Assembly: GCF_900182935.1 (NCBI RefSeq)
Contig: NZ_FXUE01000001.1
Coordinates: forward strand, 124,001 to 188,000
Direction: 5' to 3'
From: Fibrobacter sp. UWB10
Lineage (GTDB): Bacteria; Fibrobacterota; Fibrobacteria; Fibrobacterales; Fibrobacteraceae
DNA length: 64,000 bases
Positions 22,421 to 36,500 of this stretch are shown here, piece after piece (within the stretch, counting starts at the first letter, position 1; each line of letters begins with the position of its first letter). The notes under the pieces are model-generated. The model did not search any database. It had not been told where the DNA came from and worked only from the letters and a program-made list of their open reading frames with translations. The position numbers and the translations under genes were made by a program.

Positions 22421-24586
22421 TTACATCCTGTAATACTTTTGCAAAGCCTGACGCACTTTGCGAATTCCTTGTATGGCAAGCGGCGTTTCGCCCAAGTCAA
22501 ACCTGATTTTACCCGTACGGCCGTGGTATTTGAACCCGGCAGGCAAATTGTTGCTCATCTGTGCGCGCACAATATAGACCGGTTCCACCGTCTGTTCGCC
22601 ATTTTGCGCATTGCTCATGCGAGTTTCGACTTCGCCACCAGCAAGCCAGCCGAGTGCCGCCGAGGGCAAGTGGTCACTTGCCGCAGGAATTGCCATAATA
22701 TTTTCAACCTGAATTTCGACAAAGGCATCGCCATTCAAGCGAATCGACACCGTGCGCGGCTTGTCAGCAAAAAGCCTAGAACCTTCTTCTTGGCTAACTA
22801 CCGCCACAAAATCAAACGCACTTGTATCGAGCAAAAGCCCGATTGAATCGCCCTGGTGCATGAATCTGCCCTTGTAGCTATCCAAGTCCTTGATATCCCA
22901 AATTCCATCGATAGAGGCGATTACCGTGAGATTGATGCGATCCTCTTCGAGTTTTTCCAACTCTTGCTTGAGCGCACCTATTCGTTTTTCAAGCGGCATC
23001 ATGTTTTCGGGAGCATCTTCAAGTGCCTGATAATACGACATGGTTGTCTCGCGCAGCTGGGCCCGCTTTTCTTCGAGCTGGTTTTCCAGTTCTTGATTTT
23101 TAAGTTGCATAAGCGTATCACCCTTGTGCACAGCGCCAGCATAATGGTAAATACCTTCGACAACACCACTCTCACCCACGATTACATTCTCGTAAGTGCG
23201 CGCCTCTATTACACCCGGAGCCTTAAACGTATCGGGCACAGGCACGTTAAACAAGAACAAAAGTACACTGGCAAAGAACAGGATCGTCAAAATCACTGCG
23301 CGAGAACGCACCAAGGCAAGTCCCGGGCTTGCAAAGATATACTTGAGAAAGCGCCCCACCGGCATAATCACCATGGTCAAGCACAGCAGTATACCCATAA
23401 AGAACGAAAGCAACAGGTAATGCTGAGAAATCGCCACAATGAATCCCGTAAACAAGAAGATTCTGTAAACGGAACTGCAAATGCCGTAAAAGAAATAGAC
23501 AACCCTTTCGCTCCAAGTTTCGGCGACAGGTTCGGCATCGCGCTTAAAGAAGATATAGCGTTCCAACAAATACTTTAAATGCTGAACGGATCGTTGCTGC
23601 AAATTGGGCATATCCAGCAAGTCCGTGAGCATGTAATAACCGTCAAAGCGCATCAGGGGGTTAATGTTAAAGAGCACCGTCGACACAGACGCCATGATAA
23701 TGACGTTGTACGCCAGGTTCTTTAAAATGCCACCACCCAGATTCGCCCAAATAATCAAAGCAATAGATGCAATAAAGAATTCCGTGAGCATACCCGCGGC
23801 ACCCACCAGCATACGTTTCGATTTATCTCGGAACGACCAGCTTGCCGTGGCATCTACATACGGGAGCGGAACAAGCAGCATGAACATAACGCCTAGCGTA
23901 TGCACCTCGCCGCCGTAACGCTTGACTACACTCGCGTGCCCGAATTCGTGCAAAAGCTTGACGAACACCGTACACACGTAAACCCAGCCAATGTTCGATG
24001 GAGACAAAAAGCCTTGCGTACTGTCTTTGAGGGCGTCAAAATTTTCGACACCATACTTGGCAGCCACAATCACCGTCAAAAGCCACACCAAGGCAAACGG
24101 CTTGCTGATAAGGCAAGAAATTAGCCAGCGCAACTTGTTCAAAAGGGCATCGGGGTCGACCAAGGGCACCTTCAAAAAGAAGATGTTCAAGAGCGACGCC
24201 TTTACCTTTTTGCGGTTTTGCTTTTGGTTACGTTCAAACAGCTTTGCGCCATCTTCGATTCCATCGTACATAAGCATATTCGACTGATACAACTGCGCAA
24301 GCATCTCTATGACTTCGCCCTGCCCCGGGATTTCGCCCGTAGCAGAGTTGAGCATACCGTTCCACACCTCGCCTACCGTCTTGTTTACGCTCAGGCGCGA
24401 AACAAATTCGTACGCCCCTTGCGGCAAACGGTAAAACTTGTTTGTAAACGGTTCATAAAGAACATACCACACCACCCCCCGGTAAACCTGGCGGTGGACC
24501 TGGACACTCGCCCGGAGAGCAATCTTGCTCTCCGCAAGGCGGTACCAAGATTCGTGGAAAATTTTGCGCTGTTGATCGAGAACCAT
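22421..24586 (-). CDS. PqqD-like / M50 zinc protease / HlyD adaptor fusion
   Basis: 721 aa. Residues about 15-110 are a PqqD-like winged-helix region (HRQVYRGVVWYVLYEPFTNKFYRL, TVGEVWNGM). A multi-span membrane part carries a site-2-protease (M50) core: HEFGH (about 213-217) and NINPLMRFDGYY with the third zinc ligand Asp about 315. After the last helices (LFFASVLLFLFNVPVP, about 440-460) comes an HlyD-type periplasmic adaptor: GVIEARTYENVIVGESGVVEGIY, an alpha-helical hairpin (QELENQLEEKRAQLRETT ... ALKQELEKLEEDRINL) and the second barrel half. The start is 13 nt after the giant gene with no clear ribosome site. The fusion couples possible substrate recognition, cleavage and delivery to a TolC channel; that role is inferred. 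Confidence 0.85.
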   Translation of the reverse strand: MVLDQQRKIFHESWYRLAESKIALRASVQVHRQVYRGVVWYVLYEPFTNKFYRLPQGAYEFVSRLSVNKTVGEVWNGMLNSATGEIPGQGEVIEMLAQLYQSNMLMYDGIEDGAKLFERNQKQNRKKVKASLLNIFFLKVPLVDPDALLNKLRWLISCLISKPFALVWLLTVIVAAKYGVENFDALKDSTQGFLSPSNIGWVYVCTVFVKLLHEFGHASVVKRYGGEVHTLGVMFMLLVPLPYVDATASWSFRDKSKRMLVGAAGMLTEFFIASIALIIWANLGGGILKNLAYNVIIMASVSTVLFNINPLMRFDGYYMLTDLLDMPNLQQRSVQHLKYLLERYIFFKRDAEPVAETWSERVVYFFYGICSSVYRIFLFTGFIVAISQHYLLLSFFMGILLCLTMVIMPVGRFLKYIFASPGLALVRSRAVILTILFFASVLLFLFNVPVPDTFKAPGVIEARTYENVIVGESGVVEGIYHYAGAVHKGDTLMQLKNQELENQLEEKRAQLRETTMSYYQALEDAPENMMPLEKRIGALKQELEKLEEDRINLTVIASIDGIWDIKDLDSYKGRFMHQGDSIGLLLDTSAFDFVAVVSQEEGSRLFADKPRTVSIRLNGDAFVEIQVENIMAIPAASDHLPSAALGWLAGGEVETRMSNAQNGEQTVEPVYIVRAQMSNNLPAGFKYHGRTGKIRFDLGETPLAIQGIRKVRQALQKYYRM

Positions 24587-24599
24587 GGGTTAGATTTTG

Positions 24600-27500
24600 T
24601 TATTCGCCGATAGATAGCGTGAAGGCCGTTTCTTTTTCACTGACGATATACAAGACGCAATTGCCATCACCGTAGGCGGAATCGCCATCAATGCGATCTT
24701 GCACATCGACGCCGACCCAATAATTGCCACCGACATCGTAGCGGTACAACCTTCCATGAGAGTAAAGCTCAACGGTTACATCGTCGAACATCTTGCCATT
24801 CTTACCCGTGAAATACAAGTGCAAATTGGCAATATGGTCATTGAATTGAGGATAAGTCTCAAATACAAGCTTTACTTTTTTGTTTGCATCAAGCTTCAAA
24901 TCGGCAAATGCAACCGGACTGATAATCGTTTCAGAATAATCGACTTCATTCTGCGGATCTTCGTTGCCAGTTATCGGATCTTCATTGCCCGTTACCGGAT
25001 CGTCCCCGCCACTGATTGGCTGGTCCGTACCAGTCGGTTCTTCATTGCCACTCACCGGATCAACTTCAGCAGGTGCGGGCGGAGTCGGCAAAGCATGGAC
25101 ATCGTCCTTTTGGACACCAAAGAAGGAATCCGAGGTCATTTCTTTTGCAAGATTACCCCACTCGGTATGGCCATTGATGAATACGAGGTCCTTGTTATTG
25201 TTGCCTCCGTAAACAGTGTCATAACCCGTATTCTGGTTATCAAGCTTAATGCCCTCAATCTGACCGCCCTGAACCATCGAACGAATCTGATCCTTGTTGC
25301 CACCTTGTCCGTCGAGATACGGTCTGGGTTCAGCCACATTGTAATCATTGTCTTCCAAAACAATATTCACATTCGGGCGGAACACGCCAACCGGGTTATT
25401 ATGTTCAACGTACACGTTTTTCACCGTGTTACCAATGACAACATCGTCACCAGCGCCTGCATCAATCTGGTCGTTACCTTCACCGCCAATCACAACGTCA
25501 CGATCCTTGCCCGTCCAAATCTTATCGGAATTAGCAGAACCGCTCACAGATGTAGACTTAGCAGAAACCAAACGGTTCTGGTAGTCACCAATTGATTCGT
25601 CGCCCGCAAACGGGATATCCAAATCAAAGTGGAGCGTAGCGTCATCACCCACAACAAAGTCCTTGTCATGGTCGCCACCAACAGCAATGTCGGCCTTACG
25701 GTTTGCACCAGCAACAAGCTGCACCGCAGAAATCACAGGCAGGTCATTGCGTCTCTGAGTACCATAAGTCGTTTCGAAGCACTCAAGCGTTACCGTAAAT
25801 TCCTTCGAATCGACATCACGGAATACCACATAGTTGCCGATCATTTCCACACTGGGCGTAACGCCATCCTTGAACATATCCCTGTTGTATTCGGTGCAAG
25901 TCACTTCCTTGAATTCACCGTCGAATCTGTTGCCACTCCAGTCGTTCAAGTAATAGGTCTTTCCTTTAGGCCCAGTAATCTTGAACACATAGCCGTGTGC
26001 ATCACTATCGTTGTTAATGCCATCGATATAGACATAAACATCGTACTTGTTCGCAGTGAACTTTTCAGGAATGTTATTCAGGCGCACCGTCAGAGAATCC
26101 TGATTATGTCCACCGACATAATTCATCATCATCTTATTGTTACCAGTGTCGGCATCCATCGAAGCATTCGTCACTTCAGTCGGAGCACTGGTATTGCCAT
26201 AACAATCGTACTGGAAGGTAATCTTCTGCAAAGCCTTTTCGGTGTCTTCATCATTGTTACGATCCACTTCATGGACACGGGACTGGCCGTTATAGAGATA
26301 TGCATTATGCCAATCGTTATCGGCCACAACGCCAGCAGCCTCGCCCTTCGAAATGAGAGTAGATTGATTCGACGAGACATCCGTAAAGTTCAAGGAGAAC
26401 ACTTCGAGTCCATCGAGCTTTTCATCGGCCTGAGCCGTTGCACCCGAATCAATCTTATCGGTGCCGGAACCACCCACGACAACATCGTTACCGTCGCCAG
26501 TCATAATCGAGTCATTATAATTGGCAGACAGATTCTTCGATGCAATCGATTCTGCATACGATATAGTAGATGCAGTATCAAGGTTACTATCGCGATCGGT
26601 GAACACCATCTTCGCGTTGTCACCATACACCACATCGTTATCATAAATTCCGTAACGATCGTCGCCGAAGGTTCTAATCTTGTCAGCTCCGGTACCGCCA
26701 ACAACAACGTCATCACCACCCTGCGTGTTAATGTTATCGTTGCCACCATGGACAATATCGGTAGAGGCGGCTACGTCTTGCTTGTGCAAGCGGCCCTTGA
26801 CCTGGATACCCGCGATACCTGCACGGTCCTTACCGTTGTTGTAGCCATTTTCGCCATCACCATCGGTAATTTCCACATGGAATCGGTCACCTGAAATGTT
26901 CTTAAAGATAACGCAATTGGCCTGTTCAACAAGATGACCATTCTTATCTCTCTTCTTGGCATCCTTAGCAGATGTAGCCGTAGCAACAACCCATTTTCCA
27001 TTGAAGGAATTGTCTTCAGGATCGTTGACATAGTAAGACTCAACCCATTCGCTGCGAGCTACACCATTTTCAACGTAATCCCTATAGAGGGTCACTACGC
27101 GAACGCTGTCATGAGCCCAAGAATTTTCTCGAACCATATCCAGATAGACCACTACGTCGTAATCCGTGAAGTACTGGTTCAAGCCATCTACCTGGGTGAG
27201 GAGCACATTGCGAGCGTTGTTTCCGCTAGTGTCGAGGCCACTCTTCATCAAGTTGTAGTCACCCGAATTAGAAGCGTAGAATCTACCTTCCTGGGTGTAG
27301 CCATGCAAGCGAATCTGATCACCATCAGTCGTATTAACGCGATGATCTTCGCTTGCACCGTAAGTCACGCTTACAGCACTTGCGCGAGAACCATTGTCGA
27401 ACAGCACGATTTCATCGTCGTTATCACCATAAGTACCTGCTTCATGGCCCTTAATGTTGTTCCAGTTTCCAACATGCAAACCAGCATGTTCGGTAGTCTC

Positions 27501-30500
27501 TTCTACACGATTAGTTTCTTTATTTAGAGTTCTAATTGCATAATCATCAGTACCGGCCTTTTCGTTAGCACCGATACCATTCTGTGCAGGGCCCTGGAAA
27601 TTGAAACTGAGAGTTGCTTCGCTGTAGATGGTGGGCATATTTTCCATGCCATTAGCCATCGAAGAATTACCCTTGAATGTTGCGTAAGCATTATCGCCGA
27701 ATACAACATCCTTACCAGAACCAGACACAATCAGGTCTTCGTTATTCTTGGCAACAGAAGTTGTTTCCCACTTTCCAGATTCCTCATTTTTGACAAAATC
27801 AAAATCTCTAGACTGAGAATTTAAGCCACCAAAGATAACGTTGTCGCCACCGCTAGTCTTAATGACATCGGAACCAGCGCTATTACCATCAAGATTACGG
27901 CCCTGGTTGCTCACCAAGAGAGCTTCACGATTGCGGTCCACATAAGCTTCGCCACCATCACCGATGATAATATCATTACCATCGCCAGTAGCAATCTTGT
28001 CAGAAGCGGTACCGCCAATTACAACATTCTTTCCGTCCTTTGTTGTAATCGTGTCCTTATCACCTTCTGTATCAAATGTCGACTGCACATAGTTCAGGTA
28101 AGTCTTGGTCGAATCACCATAAACATGGTTAACCACATCGCCAGAAGCATTCTTGACCACATCACTATTAGCAAACTTGACTTCGCCATTATCGCCAACA
28201 GCAACGTTATCAGAACCATTCAGGGTAATAGTATCGGCACCGGCACCGCCAAGAACCACATTCCTATCGCCATTGGCGATAATTACATCAGTTCCGCCAA
28301 CCTTTTCACTTACAGAATGGATATACTTGGGGTCACGTACCACACCATCCGTCTGGAAGTAGTTGGTAACAGCAACGTCTTGTCCATTGACTTTTTGAGT
28401 CTTTGCCGAAGGAGTCGTGTAATCGTACTGGTCCAAGACATCATCTTTGGTAATAGACGAATCCACATCCAGCGAGCCTAGGCGAGTAACAACCTCACCC
28501 TTTTCATTCTCGTAAATCACTTGACCACGATCACCAAAGGCAATTACATTCGTATTGACCTTGAGTGTATCGTTACCTGTTCCGCCAATCACAACCATGC
28601 CTTCGCGAGTCACCTTGGACTTGCCATCGGCATCATTGTCACCCATAGCGTTAATGGTATCATCACCACTTTGGGCGTTCACGACAAGCAAACCATCCCC
28701 CTGATAACCATTAGCCAAATATATCGATACGATAGAAACTCCATCTGCCACAGGCGTCAATCCACGCTTGAGCAAAAGCATCTTCGTAACATCGTACTCA
28801 TCCAGCACAACTTCACGACGTTGAAGCGTACCATCAGAAAATTCGACATTCAAGAAGACCCTATTTCTATCAATCAGGTCATTGTTTTCAGCCGTAGCAT
28901 TGGCATTCTTGATACTAGTCAATGTAGCCGCAGACTTGCCTTCACAGAAAGTTAAGCCAGACACATTGTACGCAACAACGTTCTTTATAGAGCCATTATA
29001 GTTCGTCGCAGACAGATTTTTCAATGTCGCAATCTTATCGGACTTTTCTTCGGCATAGCTATGCACATTGACTGTATCGCCACCCTTACCGCTATTCACC
29101 ACAGTAAAGGTCTGGAAGTCATCTTCACGATAAATCGTTTTGTGGACATCAACGTTGTCTATGCCCTGTCCCAGATTAATTTCGGCGTATTCCATGTTGC
29201 CGATATTAAACTGATTCGTGACTGAAGCACCCGCATCCTTATGATCCAAGCGCAGAGAATGCTTATCGGAATCAAGCCATTCTGCATTAGCTTCTAAGAC
29301 AACTTCATCCGTTGTTGCAGAATTTTTAACCTTGATGGACATCGCGTCCAAATCATTTTTTACACCGGCCTTAGTATTATTACGATTGTTTACAAAGATA
29401 CGATCCTTACTATTGCCTTCATCGAACTTGGCAGCCTCTTCTTCAGCAGCTTTGCGAGCCTTCTGATCAGCATTGTTAATACCATTCTGTTCATCTTCAC
29501 TACCTTCCGTATAATCAGGTATTTCACCATAATGAATCATCAGAAGATCATGATCGCCGAGGGAAGCCTCCTTTCCAGCACCATCTTCATACATGGGCCC
29601 CTTGATATCAGCAATGGTATCATCTGTGAGACGATCCTTGATCTCTTGAATTGAAGATTCCTTATAAGAATCTAATTCATCTTTAATTGTAACAGATGTG
29701 GGATTTTCATGTTCTGTCCATGCCAAGTACAAATTACCATTTATCTGTATCGGTTTACCTGTACTCACGCTACAGATAATTATTTGAGTACCAGCGGTTT
29801 CATAATAATAGCTATAGTTACCAACATTATTGCGTTGCATTTTTGGAATAATCACGCACGCATTTTCTTCATCATATTGTCCTATGGATTTATCAAACGG
29901 AACATATATCAGATGAGCTGTCATGCCATCTGTACTATTTGCCATTTGAACAACACTCGATTCTTCAACATAAACCACATCTGATTTGTAATTGAAATAG
30001 AATTTCGTTCCAACAGGCCAACAAGCTGTAGATACCGTAGGATTTCCACTTTCATCAACATCATTGATCGGCATTGTTTCACAATTTACAACCAACCCAT
30101 TGTTGGCTTTGATTCTCTTCAATTCACTTACGGGAATCGAAACAGGCGAGCCATCATGCATGAGCCATGCCACAATGTCTTTTTCTTCAGGCAGAGCCTT
30201 CAAATAACAAGTCAACGACTTATTCGCAACATCAGTGCTCGTCAGCAAATATTCATCTGTTACAGAGAACTGGTTCGTAAAGTCATTTGAATTATCCAAC
30301 TCATTAAAGAAGATCAAGGCATTTTTACAATCTTTCAAATTAGAAAGCGTATTATCCCCTGCGGCATCTGTTGATGTTGATTCAATCGTCACATTATGCA
30401 ACAGCGAGAAGTAATCATCACCTTCACGAGCACTGTCGCCAAAAGCAACTAATTTTACATCGGCAAGGGAATTCCATGCTAGCACATTATTAGAGTTATC

Positions 30501-33500
30501 AGCACTAGCCGCAAATTTATAAGTTATAGACTTGCAATAGCATTCCACACCATCTGCATTGTTATAAGCAAGCCAAATTCCACGATCACCACGTTCTAAG
30601 GCTTCAGAGGTCTCACCAGGAGCAAAAATCGTTACAGAAACAATTTCACCAGCCTTCGGCGCCTTATCCAGTTTAATCTTATAAACAGTCTTGCTTACAC
30701 CATCTTCATCAAGAGTACTCTTGGCAAGTTCTAGTTTATTTTTTCCATCGGCACTGTAAAAATCAACACCAATTGCATTCGGATCAGAATTTTTGCTGTT
30801 TGCAGTAATATCAGGAACTTCAGCCGTTCCAGCACCACCATTGTAGAAACTATCATTTCCCTTATTTCCGTACAGCTTGGTCACTTCATTTTCTACAGAA
30901 TCAAGCACATAGAAAGAATCATCACCATCGCCACCATAAACATTCTTATTCTCAATGCTTACGGACAAGATGTCAATTCCATTACCGAGAACTTTTCCCT
31001 GAGAAAGCACGAAAGTATCATCACCATCACTGCCAATAATGCTCATCTTATCAGTATCTGCTCCACCAATCAAAGTAACTGGACCATTTTCAATAATTGA
31101 TTTGGTTCCATCATCATATACTTCTTGGAACAGCGCCACATTGAACGTATCTTTACCAGCACCACCAGCAAGCGAAATGGCGGCCGTATTATGGAGCAGG
31201 TTGAAGGTATCATTACCCTCACCACCAACAATCGACGTGGAATGTTCAACACCATTGCTTAAATATCCCTTAGTGGTTTTCGTGGTTTCAAAAGAATCCT
31301 TCGGCAATACATTACTATTCACATCGCCACTTTCACGGACGGAATTGAACATTTGACCAACTGTAATGTAATCATTGCCTGCACCAGCATCAATAGAAAT
31401 CGTAGACAACGTTCCATCAATAGCAATATTATCGTTACCGGCACCAGCATTCAACGAAATATTTTCAATTCCATAATAAGCATCGTCTTTTTTCCAGAAA
31501 TTGACTCGTTGAATTTGAGCATCCTTTTGCGATGGTAATTTCGCTACAAAGCCAAGATTTTCCGTTGACGCACGAATCAAGAAATCATCCGCATTGACTG
31601 TACCATCAATAATCATGGAATCTTGTTTATCATTTTCACCAGAATCCATCACATTGGTGTAAGCCAAGTTTCCATTATCCATCATCTTGACTTTGTATGT
31701 GTCTTCACCACTCTGTCCGTCAACAATATCACTGCCGTTTCCGGCCATAATGATATCGTTTCCACCCTTGTCCACAGCTTTTGTAAACGCAGTATATCCG
31801 AACTCTCTGGCAAATTTGCTTATACTTTGCCCAAATGTTTTGTTCTGATTATCATCGGTGGGCCGACCTACGAAAAGATCCGAATTTCCGTTACCATTTT
31901 TTCCATTGAAGCCATCATCGCCGAAAACAATATCGTTATCGGCGCCGCCATCAAGAGTATCGTCGCCTTGGCCACCATAAATCACATCTTCGCCAATGCC
32001 ACCATCAACATAGTCGTTTCCGGCATCACCATCAATCAAATCATTTCCTGAGCCACCGTAAATTCTATCATTTCCACCATTATCACCATTATTTTGTCCA
32101 TTATCACCAAAGATAACATCTGAGCCGTCGCCGCCATAAATCACATCGTTACCAAACTGCGAAACAGCAGCTTCTGTATAAGAGAAAGAACTTATATTTT
32201 GGGGCGCTATAGAAACACTATTAAACGACAAACCCGTCCTCAATGTTTCTGGAATGTATCCTGTCCGGAAGGTCTTTTTGATAAGGTCATTGATGCCCTG
32301 CGGAAGCGCGTCGCCAAAGACAACATCTACACCATCCCCAGCATCAATTTCATCATCACCAGCCCCTCCCGAAATCAAATCCTTCCCGAGGCCTCCGAAA
32401 ATGTAATCTCTATCGTTGCCACCACAAATGGTATCATCTCCGGCACCACCCATGATATAATCTTCACCCGAACGACCATATATTATATCATCGCCGCCAT
32501 TTTCAAATATATCATATCTATCCGCAATGCCATTGATATACCGGCCACCATCGCCAAAGATAACGTCTGCCCCCAAACCACCAACAATTATATCGCTGCC
32601 AGCACCACCGAAAATCACATTTTTCTTGGTTCCATTTGCAACAATCTTGTTGATTTCTGCAGAGCCATCGTCAGGGTAAGACTCAGCGCAAAGAACATCT
32701 CCTATTTTCTCCTGATCATCCTTTTTATATTGCAACGGAAGCACCGTTTCTCCAAACAAGAAATTACGTCCACTTGCACCATAAATAATATCAGCACCTA
32801 AGCCACCAATTACAACAGCAATACAAGAATCATTTAAAGTAACCTTGCTTAAATCGATTTCATCATCGCCAGTTCCACCATCGATAATGATATTAAACTT
32901 AGCAACGGCACTATTTTCCGTTTCAAATTTTATAACATCATTATGTTCACCGGCATAAATATAAAGACTACAGTTTTCCCCAATTGTAACAGATTGTGTT
33001 TTGCCATTATAGGTAACATCAAATGACGTTGCCGATTTAACTTTAATCGTTACCGAATCAGCATTATCACTTAAATCACCCTTATTTCTTTTTGCCGCAT
33101 AATCACCGATATTGATATATATATCACCATTCTGTTCCGTTGTCAAAACCGGTTCATCTGCATCTCCGCGGTCCGTATTGAACAGCTCTATAGCACCACT
33201 CTTCCACAAATCAAATTTTTTACTGCCAATAAAGTAATTAATGTAAGCAAAAGCCTCAATTTCCATCGTTACAGAGGCATCAAAAATTGTCAACGGGTTC
33301 AGTGAAAGATTGCGAGCCAATTCCTGCAAACGAATCTTGCCATCATTATTGGGATCATCAAAATTCAAATTCAGATCCAAATCAACACCGACATTGATCC
33401 CTGCAATACCACCAACACTTGCGCCAGCCGTAATTCCAGAATGGAATATAACTTCAGCAATATCAACGCCATTTTCATCATAATCATTTATATAGAAGCC

Positions 33501-36500
33501 ATCCATCAAGGCCCAGAAATCCTTGAAGTGACTATCTTTCCAATTTTCAAATCCTAAGGTATCATAACCAAAGGCAAGCTGGATATCAGCACCGAAATTA
33601 AAGCCAATATCGGCACAGAGCGGTCCGACAATGGGGAAATTCTTACCCCATTGCGTTTCAAAGACAAGCGGTTGCATTCTATAGGTCACAAGGTCTGCAT
33701 GTTGACCAAGCAGCAACTTAATAACTTGTTCTGCTGGACTCTGAATAATTGGGAACGCCCAGCCATATGTACCATTATTTTTTCCGAAAAACTTTTCAGC
33801 TTTTTCTTGCTCTTGTTTCAGCTGATTATCATAACCAGCGTCTTTTGTAAAGATCTTTGAATTATTTAACAATGACGAGACATCAAAACCCGTCACACCA
33901 CTAATCGCATTAATATCGCCCGAATTGCCCGCTGACGCAAGCATTAATTGTCCAATTTGAATTTTATCCAGTTTCAGACTCGAATAATTAGATATCAAAT
34001 TACTAATTTGGACGACATCATCTAGGAAGCCCAAATCAACTTTACCCTTGGCAAACGACTTTACAATATCCAGCATTTTTATATGCTTTGCCCCAATAGG
34101 CAATTTATTGATAACTGGAATTTCCATCTGTAAAAAATCAATAAGCGGTTGCAAGGGTTCTACAACCTTCTTAATTTTTCCCAGCATCGGTTCAAGAACC
34201 CTTTTGGCAAAACTGCCCGTATCTAAGTAAATGTTCTTAAAGCCAAGCGATTCTAACTCACCAGCAATATCACCATATTTAGCGCTCCACTTCATTTCGA
34301 AATCAGCACCAAGTTCAGGGAAACCTATCGAGACATTAGCAGCCGTTGTATCTAGTCCCAACGTCAAATGAGCAACAAATTCTACTTTTCCAGTAAGATT
34401 CGCTTCAACAGAAAGAGCCTTGCCCAAATCGGAAATCTTAATTTTGGGATCCTTACCTTTGTCGGTAAGTTTATCATTCACCAAACTATCAGAACCATTC
34501 TTACCATCATTTAAATCAACACCCAAGCGCAAAGTTTGCGCATTTGACGATACATTAACACCCGCCTTCAAAAAACCAAGCGAGGCATTAGCTATAGCAG
34601 TTGGCGTAATTGTCAACGTAAGCTCAATATCGTCACCGGTCATAATGTCAGGATCGCCATCTTTCTCAGCCTTTACCTTAAATCCATCCGCTTTTATCTT
34701 TTTTGCAGAATCATCGACATCGGTTCCATTTGAAAGAAGAATATAAGCGCCTTCGGTTTTCGAAATACCAAAGCCAATATTCCATTTCCATTCAAATTTT
34801 GTTTCTACACCGCCTTCACCTCTTAAACCCAACCCAGAAAAGCCTATATCAAAATCACCATTTGCATTTAATGTATATTCGCCCCCAATACAAACGCGCC
34901 ATTCAGCACATTCTTTTTGAGCATCATAATTGTACTGAACAACACCATTATTTTCATCTCGCGTGAAATATTTATCAAATACAGTGCCCGCCCAAGCAAT
35001 CTTACTAGATTCACTACATTTATCTAAATTCTTCAGCAAACCTGCATTAGACAACATATCGTATAGGTATTCAGCAACTATACCCGCATCTAATTCGTGA
35101 TCTCCATAAACATACTTTCGGAATGGTTCAATAAACTTCGAATCTAATTCTGTCAAGCAATCCGCACCAGCAACAATTGCATCTCCAACCATCGGAATTT
35201 TGCGAATCGAATCAGAAACAAATGTGTTACTCACACCAAGTTGAGCCTTGCGCAAAACAGAACCTAAACCATCTGCGACAAGTCTCAATTTTTGGAAAAA
35301 CGAGAACTTTTCAAAATCAATATTCGCCGTATCAAGGTTTAAAACAAGATTACCTTTTTTTTCTTTAGATTGGTCACTTGCCAAACCAAGTCTATTACAT
35401 ACAACATTGATATCCGTTAAACGCGAGATTTCAAAAGACCCAGATTGATTTCCCTCATTTCCATCCCAACATTCAATAGTCGACGCATCGTCGCCATACA
35501 CGCCAAGTTTAACCGAGCCTATATTCAGCCCAGCACATTCAACATGTAATTCGCCACCAACTCTAAAATCAGTCGTATTATCTAAGACAAATTTATCGTC
35601 TTTCAAATTAAAATCGAGTTTCATGTGAGCCATCATATTCAAATAACTCGGCTTATCATTTGTGCTCACGACCTTCAACAGCGATGCACTTAGTCCACCA
35701 CCAGACACCGACAAATCAAACTTAAGCGGGTTTCCCTTCATGTAAACTTTAAAATCAACCGAAGAAGTATCCTTGATTTCAACATCAAAAAGAGATCCAC
35801 CAACATTTCTTGACGGTTTAACAATCATATCCAATATAACATGAACATTACCATTTAAATATGCTTCAGCATTACCCCCCACATAAACCTTATCGGATCC
35901 CAAAGCCAAGCTGCCTATGGCAACTTTATTACCACCAACATCTTTCGTCCAATCAAAAGAGACTTTTATACCCGTTTGTTCTATGGAGAATGCCAGTTTT
36001 GCACCAAGCGCATTTTCTAAGCGAGCACTCAATTCTTGTAACGTGGCCGGAGTGTTACGTTGCAATTCACTGATCAGTTCAGAAACCTTTGCATAAATTC
36101 CCAAAACGTCCGTCGCAGATTTACCTAACAGCGGGATATTCTTTTTCAGGAATTCATTATCAACAATTTTACTGGAAAGAAATTTAGTCAATTTATCCGA
36201 TACCGACAAAACGACATCAGACATCTGCATCGTCTGTCCATAACCTTCCAAAACGGAAACTAAGTTGCTCGCAATGAAATTACCATTCCAGCTATTTGTT
36301 GCATTCAGAAGTCGAATTTCACCTAAAGAAAGATTTCCACCCCCCATTCCCTGCGACAAAGACACTTTAATCTTATTTAATTGAGACTTGTCCGTAAAAT
36401 GATTAAATGGATCAACACCATAAGTCCATGTTTCATGTTTTCCATTCAAGAAATCATTCCAATCAGTGGCAACATTTGTATAAAAAGATACATAGTTGAT

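Noticed and set aside
24600-24945. A type IX secretion C-terminal sorting domain on the giant protein
   Set aside because: The last 110 residues form a beta-rich domain but lack the conserved C-terminal Gly/Lys-Leu-Tyr type ending of T9SS cargo, and no T9SS genes are nearby.
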